A stretch of 64,000 nucleotides of DNA from Spirosoma sp. 48-14 (lineage in GTDB: Bacteria > Bacteroidota > Bacteroidia > Cytophagales > Spirosomataceae): positions 1 to 64,000 of the forward strand of contig NZ_MKUD01000063.1 in the NCBI RefSeq assembly GCF_001898575.1. The letters run 5' to 3'. Each line of letters opens with the position of its first letter. Position 1 is the stretch's first letter. Below the pieces are notes generated by a model that was given only the letters and a program-made list of their open reading frames with translations, was not told where the DNA came from and searched no databases. Below are positions 16,629-26,496 of the stretch, piece by piece. The position numbers and the translations under genes are program-made.

Positions 16629-17756
16629 CTACTTCACATTCACTGGTGCGCCATCGCGAATCTCCTCGCTGGCGGTCGAAACGAGTTGATCGCCTTCGTT
16701 CAGATCACCGAAGATTTCAATTTTATTGTCGGCCTCAAGTCCTTTCTTAACCGAAACCCACTCCGATTTTCCATCCTTTACCCGAATCACAAAGACACCC
16801 GTTGTGGAGTTGACCAGCGCGGCTTTCGGAACGATAAACGTATTGCTCTGCGTAGGCAGGGGGAGCGTCACTTCGGCAACCATACCAGGCAAGAGCTTTT
16901 TGTCGCTGTTGATCACATCGACCTCTACCCGCTCCGAGCGCAGCCGCTTGTCCAACGCGCCCGATAGCCGTTTGATTTTCCCCGTAAATGTGCGGTTCGG
17001 AAACGTTTTGACCGTAAAGCTCACCTCGCTTCCTTCATGTACATAGCCCGTATAAGCTTCAGGCACAGCCACGACCAGACGAAGGCGTTTCTGCTCGGTC
17101 AGCACAAACAGCGGAAACTCCGACCCTTTACCGGCAGGGCCAATGTAAGCCCCTGTACTGGCATTACGTGCGCTGATAATCCCATCGAACGGAGCCCGGA
17201 TAGCCAGGTAGTTTTTGAGAGTCGCCACTTCCCGATAGGCAGATTTAGCGGCCTCCAGTTGAGCCAGGTCGGCATTCCGTTTGGCCAGTGCCTGATCGAC
17301 ATCATTTTTCGATACGGCTCCAGAAAACTTGCTGGCTTCCAGTACCCGTTCGTAATTGGCTTTGCTGGCAATCGAAAGAGCTTCCTGAGCTTTGAGCTTC
17401 GAGTCGGCAGAGGCCAGTTGTGCACTCAGTTCAGGCGCTTCGGCCTGTGCCAGCAACTGCCCTTCGCGCACTTCAGAACCCACATCGGCATTGAGCGTTT
17501 TAATAAACCCGCTCACTTTAGCATAAATATCCACATCCCGGTACGCGATCAGTTCACCGGGAATGTTTAGCGACGAAGCCAGTTTACCTTTGGTTAAGGC
17601 GAATACTTCGGTGGGCGCTGGTGCCGCAACCGAATCGCTTTCCTCTTCTTCTTTTTCGGCTTTACTTTCAGACGAATGGCATTGGGCAAACAAACTGGCC
17701 AGCAACAAGCCCCCAGCTAGGACAAACAAATTACGGACTGAGATTCGACGGTGCAT
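16629..17756 (-). CDS. RND efflux periplasmic adaptor (MFP) lipoprotein
   Basis: A 375-residue membrane fusion protein with a lipoprotein signal (LLLASLFAQC), an acidic linker (EKEEEESDS), a lipoyl/barrel-sandwich half (DIYAKVSGFIKTLNADVG), an alpha-helical hairpin (about 100-165) and the second lipoyl half (IRAPFDGIISARNAS). Beta-barrel and membrane-proximal domains follow, ending APVNVK. It links the inner-membrane pump to an outer-membrane channel. It lies 54 bases downstream of the RND permease gene on the same strand. No TolC-like gene is adjacent, so the pump probably borrows a channel encoded elsewhere. Confidence 0.92.
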   Translation of the reverse strand: MHRRISVRNLFVLAGGLLLASLFAQCHSSESKAEKEEEESDSVAAPAPTEVFALTKGKLASSLNIPGELIAYRDVDIYAKVSGFIKTLNADVGSEVREGQLLAQAEAPELSAQLASADSKLKAQEALSIASKANYERVLEASKFSGAVSKNDVDQALAKRNADLAQLEAAKSAYREVATLKNYLAIRAPFDGIISARNASTGAYIGPAGKGSEFPLFVLTEQKRLRLVVAVPEAYTGYVHEGSEVSFTVKTFPNRTFTGKIKRLSGALDKRLRSERVEVDVINSDKKLLPGMVAEVTLPLPTQSNTFIVPKAALVNSTTGVFVIRVKDGKSEWVSVKKGLEADNKIEIFGDLNEGDQLVSTASEEIRDGAPVNVK

Positions 17757-17810
17757 GTCAATTAATTGTTACAAAACGGGAAACCGTTTCGATAGAATGA
17801 ACGAATGGGT

Positions 17811-20800
17811 TTAATTCAGCAAATCCACATTCGTATAGTACTTACTCTCTTTATCTTCGGGATCGAGCGATACCGACTCGGTAGATGTTTTCTCCTGTAC
17901 CCAGGCAAAGGCCAGCGGCAGAATAAACAGGGCGGCAAAGGTCGAGGCAATCAGTCCACCGATCACCGCACGACCCAGCGGAGCGGCTTGTGAACCACCC
18001 TCCCCTAAGCCGGACGCCATCGGAATCATACCGACCACCATCGCCACGCTGGTCATCAGAATGGGCCGAATCCGAATCGAAGCCGCTTCCCGCGCCGAGA
18101 GCAGGGCATTGCCGTTCCGCATCCGAAGTTCTTCGGCATTGGTTACCATCAGAACGGCGTTGGAGATGGATACCCCTACCGACATGATCATGCCCATATA
18201 CGACTGTAGGTTGAGCGTTGAGCCGGTCAGCATCAGTAAAATCAGCGACCCGAGCAGTACGGCGGGCACCGTACACAACACCACCAGCGAGACCTTGAAC
18301 GATTGGAAGTTGGCCGCCAGCATCAGGAAGATAACGACAATCGCCGTCAGCAGGCCCGTTTGCAGACTGTCGAGCGTATCGATCAGCACCTGCGTCAGCC
18401 CCTGCATTTTTATGGTTAAGCCACGTGGTAATTCGCCCAGCGAATCGATGGCTTTCTGCACGTCGCGAGCGGCTGTCCCCAGATCGATATCGTTCAGATT
18501 GGCTGTGACCGACAGTACCGGAATCGCGCCAATATTGTCGTTTTCGCCGTACGAAGTGCCTTTCTGTAAGGTAGCTACATCGCTCAGTACCGGCCGGTTG
18601 GCATTGGGTAATACCGGAATTTCGCCCAGATCATTGACACTCGTCATTCGGTTTTCGGGCACCTGAACCTGTACGGTATACGTCTGGCTGGATTTGGGGT
18701 CGATCCAGACACTTTTCTCAGTATACCGCGACGACGATGTAGCGGCAATCAACGAGCGCGAAATGGCCGAAATATCGGTGCCTAGCTGAGCGGCCCGCGT
18801 CCGGTCGATATTTACGTTGATGGTTGGGTATTTGGTGGCCTGCCCAATCTGAACATCCCGCAGGTAGCGGATTTTATTCAGCTTCGCAATGACCTTGTTG
18901 GCATACTCCTCGTTCTGTTTCTTGTTTTTGCCCGACAGTTTGACCTCAATGGGCGTAGGCGACCCCTGGCTCAGAATCTTATCCGTCAACTCGATTGGCT
19001 CGAACGACAGTTTGACATCGGGCAAAGCCTGCTTCATGCTGGCCCGGAACTTATCCTTCAGCTCGTCCAGATCCACATCATAGTCTTCGTTCAGGCTCAC
19101 CTGTAGCACCCCTTCCTGCGGCCCCGCCATAAACAGGTAAATCGGGCTGGTCGAGAACTGAGCGCCGTGCATACCAACCATCGCCGAGGTGATTTCAATA
19201 TTGTCTTTGCCAACCATCTTCTTCAACACATCGATGGTTTTCAGCATGGTTGCTTCGGTTTTTTCGAGTCGCGTACCATCTGGATTCCGCAGGCGAACCT
19301 GAAACTGATGCCCGGCTACTTTGGGCAATACATCCCGCCCGATATTCGTGATGAGCAGCACCACAATGGCCATCGAACCCAGCACATACGTGGTTACAAT
19401 CACTTTCCGATAGGGCAGAATCCGGCGGATGAATCGGGTGAATCGGCTGCGTAATCGTTCAAAGTAGCTGATTTTACCATCGTTATTCAAATCGTCCCGC
19501 TCGGCCAGTGCCTCTTTCGACCGCAACAGGGCTTCTTTTTCGTAGTGACCATTTCCGTTGGTCGATACAACCCCATGTTTGAATTTGAGTAATTTCCGGC
19601 CTTTTCGTTTCGGAGCCTTGCCATTGCTGACATGCGTATGCTCTTTCATCATCCAGTTGGCCAGAACGGGTACCAGCGTTTGCGCCATCAGGTACGATGT
19701 GATCATCGAAAAACCGATAGCCAAGGCCAGCGGCAGGAACAACGCACCGGGTATGCCCGTCATGGTAAAGGCCGGAGCAAATACGGCCAGAATACAGAAC
19801 AGAATCAGGAGTTTCGAGAAGGCAATTTCTTTACAGGCATCCCAGATCGCCAGGGCTTTCGGTTTGCCCATGTCCATATGCTGGTGAATATTCTCGATGG
19901 TCACCGTACTCTCATCGACCAGAATCCCGATGGCCAGCGACAGACCGCTTAGGGTCATGATGTTGATCGTTTGCCCAAATAGCGACAGGAACAATACCCC
20001 CGAAATGATACAGGTCGGAATGGTGATGATAACGATCAACGCCCCTCGTACATCGCCCAGGAACAGGAGTACCATCAGACCCGTCAGAATAGCCCCAATG
20101 GCTCCTTCAGTCATGAGACTCTCGACCGCGTTGATGACGTAAACCGATTGATCGAACGTATAGGTCAGCTTTACGTCTTCAGGTAGCAAGGCCTGGAAAC
20201 GGGGCAGGGCGGCTTTCAGATTCTGAACGACTTCCCAGGTTGAGGCATCGGCCGATTTAGTGATAGGCAGATAAACCGACCGCTTGCCATTGACCAGCAC
20301 ATAGCCCTGTGTGATATCGGCCCCGTCTTCAATCGTGGCTACGTCTTTCAGGTACAGGTTTTGTACGGTGCCTGTATAGAGCGGAATATTGCCAAAATCC
20401 TCGATGTTCCGAACCGTAGTGTTGGCCGGTGTGAAGTAGTTATAATCGCCAATCCGAACGTTTCCGGCCGGAGTAGCTGTGTTGTTGATGCGTAAGGCGG
20501 CTACCAACTGATCGGGAGTAAGGTTATGCGCCCGCAGCAGCTCGGGATCGGCTTTAATGACAATCGAGCGGGCATTTCCGCCGAACGGCGCAGGCGATAC
20601 CAGCCCCGGCACCGACGTAAACCCCGACCGGATGTACACGTTGGCCAAATCCTGGAGTTCGTTGTTGGTTCGTTTGGGACTACTTAACACCAACTGCCCT
20701 ACAGGTAGCGTAGAAGCATCGAACCGGAGAATAAAAGGCGGCTGTGAACCGGGCGGAAAACTGGACTGAGCCCGGTTCGAATAGGCCGATACCTCGGCTG

Positions 20801-21113
20801 CCGCCTGGGCCATGTTGGTCCCTTCGTAGAAGGACAGTTTCAGGAGCGTAATCCCCTGAATATTCTTGGTTTCAATACTTTTTACTCCCGATACATAGAG
20901 CAACAGGTTGACGTACTGTTTCCCGAAAAACGACTCCATCTGGTCGGGTGTATAGCCGCCAAAGGGTTGGGAAATGTATATAACGGGCAGGTTCAGATTG
21001 GGAAAAATATCAATCTTGATCGTACGTACGGCCCCAATACCAAAGTAAAACAGACTGGCAACAATCACCAGAATGGAGATCGGTTTTCGTAACGCAGCGC
21101 GAATTAAATCCAT
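17811..21113 (-). CDS. RND-family efflux permease with EF-hand-like cytoplasmic loop
   Basis: A 1100-residue resistance-nodulation-division pump with two sets of transmembrane helices and two large periplasmic loops. The helix 4 region reads LSLAIGILVDESTVTIENI: the first proton-relay Asp is kept and the second position is Glu. The central cytoplasmic loop between the two halves is enlarged by about 80 residues, basic at first (KRKGRKLLKFKHG), and then contains DLNNDGKISYFE at 541-552, a full 12-residue EF-hand-type calcium loop (D541, N543, D545, G546, I548, E552). Substrate unknown; it acts with the adaptor encoded next. Confidence 0.93.
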   Translation of the reverse strand: MDLIRAALRKPISILVIVASLFYFGIGAVRTIKIDIFPNLNLPVIYISQPFGGYTPDQMESFFGKQYVNLLLYVSGVKSIETKNIQGITLLKLSFYEGTNMAQAAAEVSAYSNRAQSSFPPGSQPPFILRFDASTLPVGQLVLSSPKRTNNELQDLANVYIRSGFTSVPGLVSPAPFGGNARSIVIKADPELLRAHNLTPDQLVAALRINNTATPAGNVRIGDYNYFTPANTTVRNIEDFGNIPLYTGTVQNLYLKDVATIEDGADITQGYVLVNGKRSVYLPITKSADASTWEVVQNLKAALPRFQALLPEDVKLTYTFDQSVYVINAVESLMTEGAIGAILTGLMVLLFLGDVRGALIVIITIPTCIISGVLFLSLFGQTINIMTLSGLSLAIGILVDESTVTIENIHQHMDMGKPKALAIWDACKEIAFSKLLILFCILAVFAPAFTMTGIPGALFLPLALAIGFSMITSYLMAQTLVPVLANWMMKEHTHVSNGKAPKRKGRKLLKFKHGVVSTNGNGHYEKEALLRSKEALAERDDLNNDGKISYFERLRSRFTRFIRRILPYRKVIVTTYVLGSMAIVVLLITNIGRDVLPKVAGHQFQVRLRNPDGTRLEKTEATMLKTIDVLKKMVGKDNIEITSAMVGMHGAQFSTSPIYLFMAGPQEGVLQVSLNEDYDVDLDELKDKFRASMKQALPDVKLSFEPIELTDKILSQGSPTPIEVKLSGKNKKQNEEYANKVIAKLNKIRYLRDVQIGQATKYPTINVNIDRTRAAQLGTDISAISRSLIAATSSSRYTEKSVWIDPKSSQTYTVQVQVPENRMTSVNDLGEIPVLPNANRPVLSDVATLQKGTSYGENDNIGAIPVLSVTANLNDIDLGTAARDVQKAIDSLGELPRGLTIKMQGLTQVLIDTLDSLQTGLLTAIVVIFLMLAANFQSFKVSLVVLCTVPAVLLGSLILLMLTGSTLNLQSYMGMIMSVGVSISNAVLMVTNAEELRMRNGNALLSAREAASIRIRPILMTSVAMVVGMIPMASGLGEGGSQAAPLGRAVIGGLIASTFAALFILPLAFAWVQEKTSTESVSLDPEDKESKYYTNVDLLN

Positions 21114-21850
21114 AGTCTATTAAAATATTCTTAAATACAGACACTATCGCGTTTCATCCACCATTCTGGACTTTTCCAACGAACCGATTACTGCCTGATT
21201 TGACTAAAAGTCAATTTTTTCCACGATCTATCCCATACAAAGAATAGTACTCTTAAAGGTAGTGAATTTGGGGTTGAAATTTAGTCATCAGATAAGGCTC
21301 TATTTTCAGCCAATTCCAAAACAACACCAAATACAACAAGCTGGATTACAGCATCTACATAAGTAAAAACACCTACGATTCCTTGCTTATTTTGAGTTCG
21401 GCAAAGGGGGTAAAAACCTGTCTAACTGTTTGCAAATTTCTTCTGCAATACGTGTGTTTTACCCTTCCGAAGAATAAGGGATCTCGAATTTCCTGAGACT
21501 TGAGATTCCCCCTGCATCGGGAAGGAAAAAACGCCATTGCCATAAAAATCAAAACAGGTTCTTCTAAAAAGCCAGTTGCTTCCCGGTTAATTACCAATCT
21601 AGTTTGGACGACAAGATAAACTCTGGCAAATAGACATAAGTCCTGAATTTATATTCTACACAAGAAATCTATAAACAAATAATATTTTTATATTTGAGTA
21701 AATCACGTAATATAATTTTAAGCAACAGTGATTTTATTGGACTTCTACAAGACGCTTCTTTTACTCGCATCCTTCTCGACTTATTCTGGTCTGCACCTTC
21801 CTATACACTTGCGCTAACCGTTTTTACCAACAACTAACTCGCTCACTGTA
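21114..21850. other. Long intergenic region with a palindrome and AT-rich promoter zone
   Basis: This 737-base gap separates the divergent RND operon and sigma-factor gene. It holds a small hairpin TTGACTAAAAGTCAATTTTTT-like at about 21200 (stem of six), and an imperfect palindrome at 21463-21525 (CCTTCCGAAGAATAAGGG against CCCCCTGCATCGGGAAGG) related to that at 16508. An AT-rich stretch runs from about 21650 to 21720. The only open frame (minus strand, about 21.4-21.6 kb) reads through the palindrome and is not credible. Confidence 0.6.
21689..21696 (+). promoter_or_regulatory. Possible -7 box upstream of the sigma-factor gene
   Basis: TATATTTG matches the Bacteroidota -7 consensus TAnnTTTG, in an AT-rich segment. 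No TTG is evident at the usual -33 distance, and the start codon is about 155 bases away, so this is tentative. Confidence 0.3.
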
Positions 21851-22465
21851 ATGACGTTTCCTAATGAGAACTTTTTACTAAACCGTATGTCGACAGGTGA
21901 TGAAAAAGCATTCCGTAAACTGTACGATTTTTACCGGCCCGATCTGTATCGCTTCGTGTTTAAGTTCATCAAATCCAATGAGCTGTCGAACGACATATGC
22001 CAGGAAGTATTCATGAAAATCTGGGAAGACCGCTGGGCCATACAGGAAGTCAGTTCATTTAAATCGTACCTATTTACTATTACAAAAAATCACACCTTCA
22101 ACATGCTGAAACGTGCGGCTGTTGAAGATCGGATCAAGGGGGAAGTTTTACGGAATTACACCGTCTCCAAAAACGATACGGAAGAAAGTCTGCAAGCCAG
22201 GGAATATCAGCAGTTTTTGCAGCGGGTGCTGGACACTTTACCCCCGCAGAGTCGGGAAGTTTTCAAACTATGTCGGCAGCAGGAAAAGAGCTATGACGAA
22301 GCTGCACAGATTTTAGGCATATCGAGTAGTGCGATCAAAAAGCACATGGTTCGGTCGATGAAAGTGCTCAAGTTTGCGGTCGAAAAAGATATGGGGATCG
22401 CCTTCAGTGTTTTTATGCAACTGCTGGCGCAATCGGGCGATTGGCTGCCTGTGTTTGAAGCCTGA
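21851..22465 (+). CDS. ECF-type RNA polymerase sigma factor (Bacteroidota sigma-70 family)
   Basis: A 204-residue ECF sigma factor. Region 2 includes AFRKLYDFYRPDLYRFVFKF and DICQEVFMKIWEDR. Region 4 includes LPPQSREVFKLCRQQ and the helix-turn-helix SYDEAAQILGISSSAIKKHM. Such sigma factors usually pair with a FecR anti-sigma gene and a SusC/D operon, but neither is adjacent here. It is followed 150 bases later by a polytopic membrane protein gene on the same strand, which could be its partner or merely a neighbour. Confidence 0.92.
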   Translation: MTFPNENFLLNRMSTGDEKAFRKLYDFYRPDLYRFVFKFIKSNELSNDICQEVFMKIWEDRWAIQEVSSFKSYLFTITKNHTFNMLKRAAVEDRIKGEVLRNYTVSKNDTEESLQAREYQQFLQRVLDTLPPQSREVFKLCRQQEKSYDEAAQILGISSSAIKKHMVRSMKVLKFAVEKDMGIAFSVFMQLLAQSGDWLPVFEA

Positions 22466-22615
22466 CCGATTGTCCCATACCGGCGAAACAGGTAACATCC
22501 CCATGGCTATAGAGGCATTACTTCCCCAGAACAGCTTCTGGCCAATAGCCTGTTCATAGCGAAGTGTGGTATATCAGGAAACGATTCCTATATCCTTACT
22601 TAGCTGTGTCTCCGC

Positions 22616-23923
22616 ATGGGAAACAAATCTATTTCTTTTGCTATGCTCGTGGTGGGTCTGTCGCTCGGAACCGCCTGGGCCATTCGCGGGCAGTTTGGGC
22701 ACGAATACGGTGCCGCCTGGGCGGGCGCTATTGGTTCTCTGAGTGTTCTGCTGGTGGCGAAACGGACTGATTGGTACGCCCGTTTTTTTGCGGTCACGCT
22801 GGCGGGCGCTATTGGCTGGGGGATTGGTGGGCTGGCGAGCTATGGCATTGTGGTAGGTTATGGCCGCGATACCGAATTCATTAATGTGTTCTACGGGCTA
22901 ACCATGCTGTTTGTGATTGGGGGGTTGTATGGGTTTATAGGCGGTGGACTGTTTGGCCTCGCCCTGACCGACTCGCCCACCAAGCCCGTAAAATGGCACG
23001 AGGTGATTGTTGAGATGGTGGTTGGCGGGGCGTTGTTCTACTTCTTCCTGATTGAAGAATTCGACTGGCGAATGACACCCCCTCGTTCCGAAATGTGGGC
23101 CGTTTGCTTTGGAGCCGCTGTAGCCTTAACCTGGTACCTGGTCCGTCAACGATACGACTCGGCTTTACGGGTTGCTGTATTCGCGGGTTTAGGCGGGGGA
23201 TTCGGTTTTGCTTTCGGTAACTTTCTTCAGGTACTCGGCAATCTGACCGACATCAAATTTAATTTCTGGAATGTCATGGAGTATTCGCTGGGCTTCTTCG
23301 GTGGCCTGGGAATGGCCTATGGTACCCTGACTTCTGAATGGGAGCCGAACGAACCGACTCAACCTAAACGCCAGATCTGGTTCCCGTTGTTGATGGTCAT
23401 GCTGGTGATTCCGTACATTGTATGGCAGCAATCGTTTGAACTAGAGCGCCTTCAGGACATTTTCAGCAAGATCGACGTATCGCCCGACAGTCCGGTTATT
23501 AACGCAGTTCAACTGGTTTCGCTGGGTATGGTTCTTGGTATGACCGGCTGGTACTGGGCTCGATTTTACCAGAACAAAGCCAACCCGGCCTCGTACTCAG
23601 AAAATGAAGTTTTTGCCCTCTTTCTAAGCTTATTGGGCCTGTATATTCTGTTTAGTCTGTTCATTACGGGGGCCTTTATGAGCGGCTATCGCATTGAGCA
23701 GTACTTATACATCGTCAATTGGCTGGTCGTCGCCTTCCTGATCAGAAAAGCCCATCCCGTTTTCACGCATAGTCGTTTGGCACCTAAACAATGGGCGATC
23801 AATTTTGGAGTTGTCCTTGTATTTTTCGCGTTGCTTACGACTGTGCTTATTCATTCGCACGGCGAATTGAAAGGTTCACACAAGCGCTTTGGTGCCCCTC
23901 CACCTGTTGAAGAGTCACAATAG
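22616..23923 (+). CDS. Polytopic inner-membrane protein, function unknown
   Basis: A 435-residue protein with about 11-12 hydrophobic segments spread over its length. The N-terminal half is Gly-rich (AIRGQFGHEYGAAWAGAIG, AGAIGWGIGGLASYG, GGLYGFIGGGLFGLAL), suggesting tightly packed helices. A conserved-looking HGELKGSHKRFG occurs near the C terminus. I do not recognise a transporter signature or catalytic motif. It could be sensing- or transport-related given the sigma-factor gene upstream, but that is only positional. The start ATG is followed directly by the first transmembrane segment. Confidence 0.75.
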   Translation: MGNKSISFAMLVVGLSLGTAWAIRGQFGHEYGAAWAGAIGSLSVLLVAKRTDWYARFFAVTLAGAIGWGIGGLASYGIVVGYGRDTEFINVFYGLTMLFVIGGLYGFIGGGLFGLALTDSPTKPVKWHEVIVEMVVGGALFYFFLIEEFDWRMTPPRSEMWAVCFGAAVALTWYLVRQRYDSALRVAVFAGLGGGFGFAFGNFLQVLGNLTDIKFNFWNVMEYSLGFFGGLGMAYGTLTSEWEPNEPTQPKRQIWFPLLMVMLVIPYIVWQQSFELERLQDIFSKIDVSPDSPVINAVQLVSLGMVLGMTGWYWARFYQNKANPASYSENEVFALFLSLLGLYILFSLFITGAFMSGYRIEQYLYIVNWLVVAFLIRKAHPVFTHSRLAPKQWAINFGVVLVFFALLTTVLIHSHGELKGSHKRFGAPPPVEESQ

Positions 23924-23931
23924 TAAGCGTT

Positions 23932-24015
23932 TTTTGTCATTGCAACGAAGGAGCAATCTTCGGAGAAGGCGTTTCTGTTGTCCCCAAAGATTGCTCCTTC
24001 GTCGCAATGACAAAA
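23932..24015. repeat. Near-perfect 32-bp inverted repeat (GTCATTGC family)
   Basis: Positions 23932-23963 pair with 23984-24015 with two mismatches, around a 20-base loop. The arm starts TTTTGTCATTGC and contains GAAGGAGCAATCTT. It lies between two convergent genes and the right arm ends 21 bases before the S9-type gene stop. The sequence type is a dispersed palindrome seen in many Bacteroidota genomes. It may also serve as a bidirectional terminator, although T-tracts are short. Confidence 0.85.
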
Positions 24016-24036
24016 TTACCGCACGGCTCAACGATA

Positions 24037-25134
24037 CTATTTGCCCGATTTTGGAAAATAGCTCGCTTCGATCAGTTCTTTTACGTCCTTGAATTTTTTG
24101 TTAGGCTTCAGATACTGGGCCAGAAAATCATAGATTTTCATTCGGCTTTCCTTCGCCCCATATGAATCGATCCGGTTGAAAGTATGGCCGCCGGGAGCCT
24201 CTTTGTAGATTTCGTACTCGAACTTCTTGCCTTCGGCTTTAAGTGATTTAATCAAATGCTCCACCTCCAGCACGTTTACATCCTCGTCGTTGGTGTTGGT
24301 ATGAATCAGAAGTGGAGTCTGTAGCTTGTGGGCCTGCCAGGCTGGAGAGCGTTTCCGGTATTCTTCAACATTCTGGTCGGCGGTTTTGCCCAGGTGATAA
24401 TCAGCCGAATAGGCATCCCGGTAGCTCTGGCTTTTGTAGCCCATCCGGGCAATCAGATCGCTTACAGGCACTCCTGCATACCCGACTGCATAATCGGAAG
24501 GATGGTTGAACAGGTTGAGCAACGTAATCATGCCGCCATGACTCCAACCCAGAATACCGACCCGTTTTTTGTCGATGAAGTCGTAGTTTTCGAGCATGTA
24601 ATCCCGGCAGGCTTTGGTGTCTTCTACTTCCAGGCCGCCGTAATCGATGAGCTGGTAAAAGCCCTGGCCATAGCCCGTACTCCCCCGATAATCAGGCGCT
24701 ATGACAACGTATTCCTGCGCGGTTAGCTCTTTGATAATGTGGGCGTAAGCCGTATTAAAATTGCTATGCACACCCCCATGCGGCAACACCAGTAACGGGT
24801 ATTTTTTCGACGGATCAATTTTGGTAGGGATAAACACATAGGCCGAAAAACGAACGGGATTTTTTGCACCCTGACCCGTTGGGTTTTTGATAACAGCCGG
24901 AGGAGGCCCCGTAATTATGATCTTATCGACCAGTACGGCATCGCCCAGCCGCTGCGACCAGGTCAGGTCGTCGATGGTTTTATCCAGGGCATCAAACTGG
25001 TGTTGCATACTGGCTAACTGCCGTTGCAGCGCGGCCACCTGGTTCTGATTACCTTCTGAATTTTGAGCCTTCGTCGGGCCATACAGCAGTGTTCCCACAA
25101 AAAGAGAGAGAACGAGTCCGGTAACGTTTTTCAT
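24037..25134 (-). CDS. Secreted alpha/beta-hydrolase, prolyl-oligopeptidase (S9)-like
   Basis: A 365-residue protein with a signal peptide (about 1-23), a short predicted coiled coil (about 30-60: VAALQRQLASMQHQFDAL) and a C-terminal alpha/beta-hydrolase domain. The nucleophile elbow is GWSHGG, the acid is probably the Asp in TNTNDEDVNV, and the base is the His in APGGHTF, matching the S9 peptidase catalytic order. No N-terminal beta-propeller is present, so it resembles dipeptidyl-peptidase-like or esterase members that lack the gate. It is 33 bases downstream of the TldE-like gene and may be the last gene of the peptide-related operon. Confidence 0.85.
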   Translation of the reverse strand: MKNVTGLVLSLFVGTLLYGPTKAQNSEGNQNQVAALQRQLASMQHQFDALDKTIDDLTWSQRLGDAVLVDKIIITGPPPAVIKNPTGQGAKNPVRFSAYVFIPTKIDPSKKYPLLVLPHGGVHSNFNTAYAHIIKELTAQEYVVIAPDYRGSTGYGQGFYQLIDYGGLEVEDTKACRDYMLENYDFIDKKRVGILGWSHGGMITLLNLFNHPSDYAVGYAGVPVSDLIARMGYKSQSYRDAYSADYHLGKTADQNVEEYRKRSPAWQAHKLQTPLLIHTNTNDEDVNVLEVEHLIKSLKAEGKKFEYEIYKEAPGGHTFNRIDSYGAKESRMKIYDFLAQYLKPNKKFKDVKELIEASYFPKSGK

Positions 25135-25167
25135 TGGTTGTAAAAAAGAGGAAGATGTAAAAGTGAG

Positions 25168-26484
25168 TTATACGGCATCCGAAAGGCTGCTGAACGTAAA
25201 ATCACGAATGCGTAAGGGTGGCACCATGCAGCCCCGCGTGCGTTCAGGAATACCGATGGCTTCGAGGTTGTTGAGCATGATAACCGGACTTTCGTTGAAG
25301 CGGAAATTTTTAATCGGGTGCTTGATCTGCCCGTTATCGATGTAGAATGTCCCATCGCGGGTAAGGCCCGTGTAGAGCAGGGTTTGTGGGTCCAGCCAGC
25401 GCGTGTACCAGAACCGGGTGACCAGAATCCCTTTCTCAGTGCCTTTGATCATATCGGCCAGCGACTGTGTTCCGCCTTCCATGACAAAGCCAGATGGTTC
25501 GGGCAAGGGTTTAACGCCTTTCTGCTTCGCCCAATAGGGTGAGTACGACATATTTTTAACCACCCCTTTGTCGAACCAGACCACCTTTTCGTACGGATAA
25601 CCATCGCCCGAAAACGGCGAACTCGGCACCTGCGAATCGGTGGGGTCGGAGTAGATCGTCACCCGTTCGTCCAGTAGCTTTTCGCCCAGGCGTGTTCCTC
25701 CCCCTTTCTTGCTCAGGAAACTTCGGCCTTCGTCGGCAGTACGGGCATCCATCGCCCGCATCATAAACTGAATCAGTTCGCCAGCCGCCAGCGGCTCCAG
25801 AATAACCGTGTATTTACCGGGTTCCAGGGCAACGGCCTTCTGCGAAGCGCGGGCTTTCTGGATGGCAATATCGGTTAAGGCGCCCGTCTTGAGTTTGCTA
25901 ACGTCGTTGAAATCGCCCGCAGCATAGCCAGAACCCGTCCCATCGGGTGTACGAATCGTCAGCGAGAAATTGGCATTGGTGCTTTTATGGTAGCCGAATA
26001 AGCCTTTGCTATTGCCGATGGCGTTGAAGGTCGCTGAATCGTCCAGAAATCCCGCGCCACTCAACTGACTCGCCATAATCGACTTGATACTGGCCCCGGC
26101 CAGCCTAGCCCGATCGGGCGCTTTCATCCCAGCCGTTGTTTCGACAAATGCCTGTGGACTGGTGTAGGTTTGCGGTCCCGGCATAGGCATATATTCCGGG
26201 TTCTCGGGTGCCAGACGGGCCATCTCTTCTGCCCGACGGACTGCCTTTTCGAGCGAGGCCTCATCAAACTCGTTGATATCAGACGTTCCGATCCGTTTGC
26301 CCAATACAGCCGTTACCGATACGGTCAGGTTGTTAGTCGCTCCGGCAGTAGAAACAGAGTTCCGGGCAAACCGGATATTTCCGGTCCGACCTCCGTTCAG
26401 TTCTACCTTCATTTCGTCGGCTTTGGAATAGCTCAACACTTTATCAATGAGCCGTTTGGCTTCTTCCTGCGATAAAATAGCCAT
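25168..26484 (-). CDS. TldE/PmbA-like protease partner subunit
   Basis: A 438-residue TldD/PmbA-family protein that lacks the HExxxH zinc motif, as expected for the TldE-type partner. Start set at ATG 26484 (AILSQEEAKRLIDKVLSY follows); the longer reading would use an extension encoded by the intergenic palindrome. No signal peptide or Tat motif is present. Family members form heterodimers with TldD that trim or cleave modified peptides, for example in microcin B17 maturation. The TldD-like gene lies directly upstream on the same strand. Confidence 0.86.
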   Translation of the reverse strand: MAILSQEEAKRLIDKVLSYSKADEMKVELNGGRTGNIRFARNSVSTAGATNNLTVSVTAVLGKRIGTSDINEFDEASLEKAVRRAEEMARLAPENPEYMPMPGPQTYTSPQAFVETTAGMKAPDRARLAGASIKSIMASQLSGAGFLDDSATFNAIGNSKGLFGYHKSTNANFSLTIRTPDGTGSGYAAGDFNDVSKLKTGALTDIAIQKARASQKAVALEPGKYTVILEPLAAGELIQFMMRAMDARTADEGRSFLSKKGGGTRLGEKLLDERVTIYSDPTDSQVPSSPFSGDGYPYEKVVWFDKGVVKNMSYSPYWAKQKGVKPLPEPSGFVMEGGTQSLADMIKGTEKGILVTRFWYTRWLDPQTLLYTGLTRDGTFYIDNGQIKHPIKNFRFNESPVIMLNNLEAIGIPERTRGCMVPPLRIRDFTFSSLSDAV

Positions 26485-26496
26485 GTGTTTTTGTGG

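Noticed and set aside
21373..21597. Minus-strand frame upstream of the sigma factor
   Set aside because: It reads through an intergenic palindrome of a dispersed family and shows no recognisable domain.
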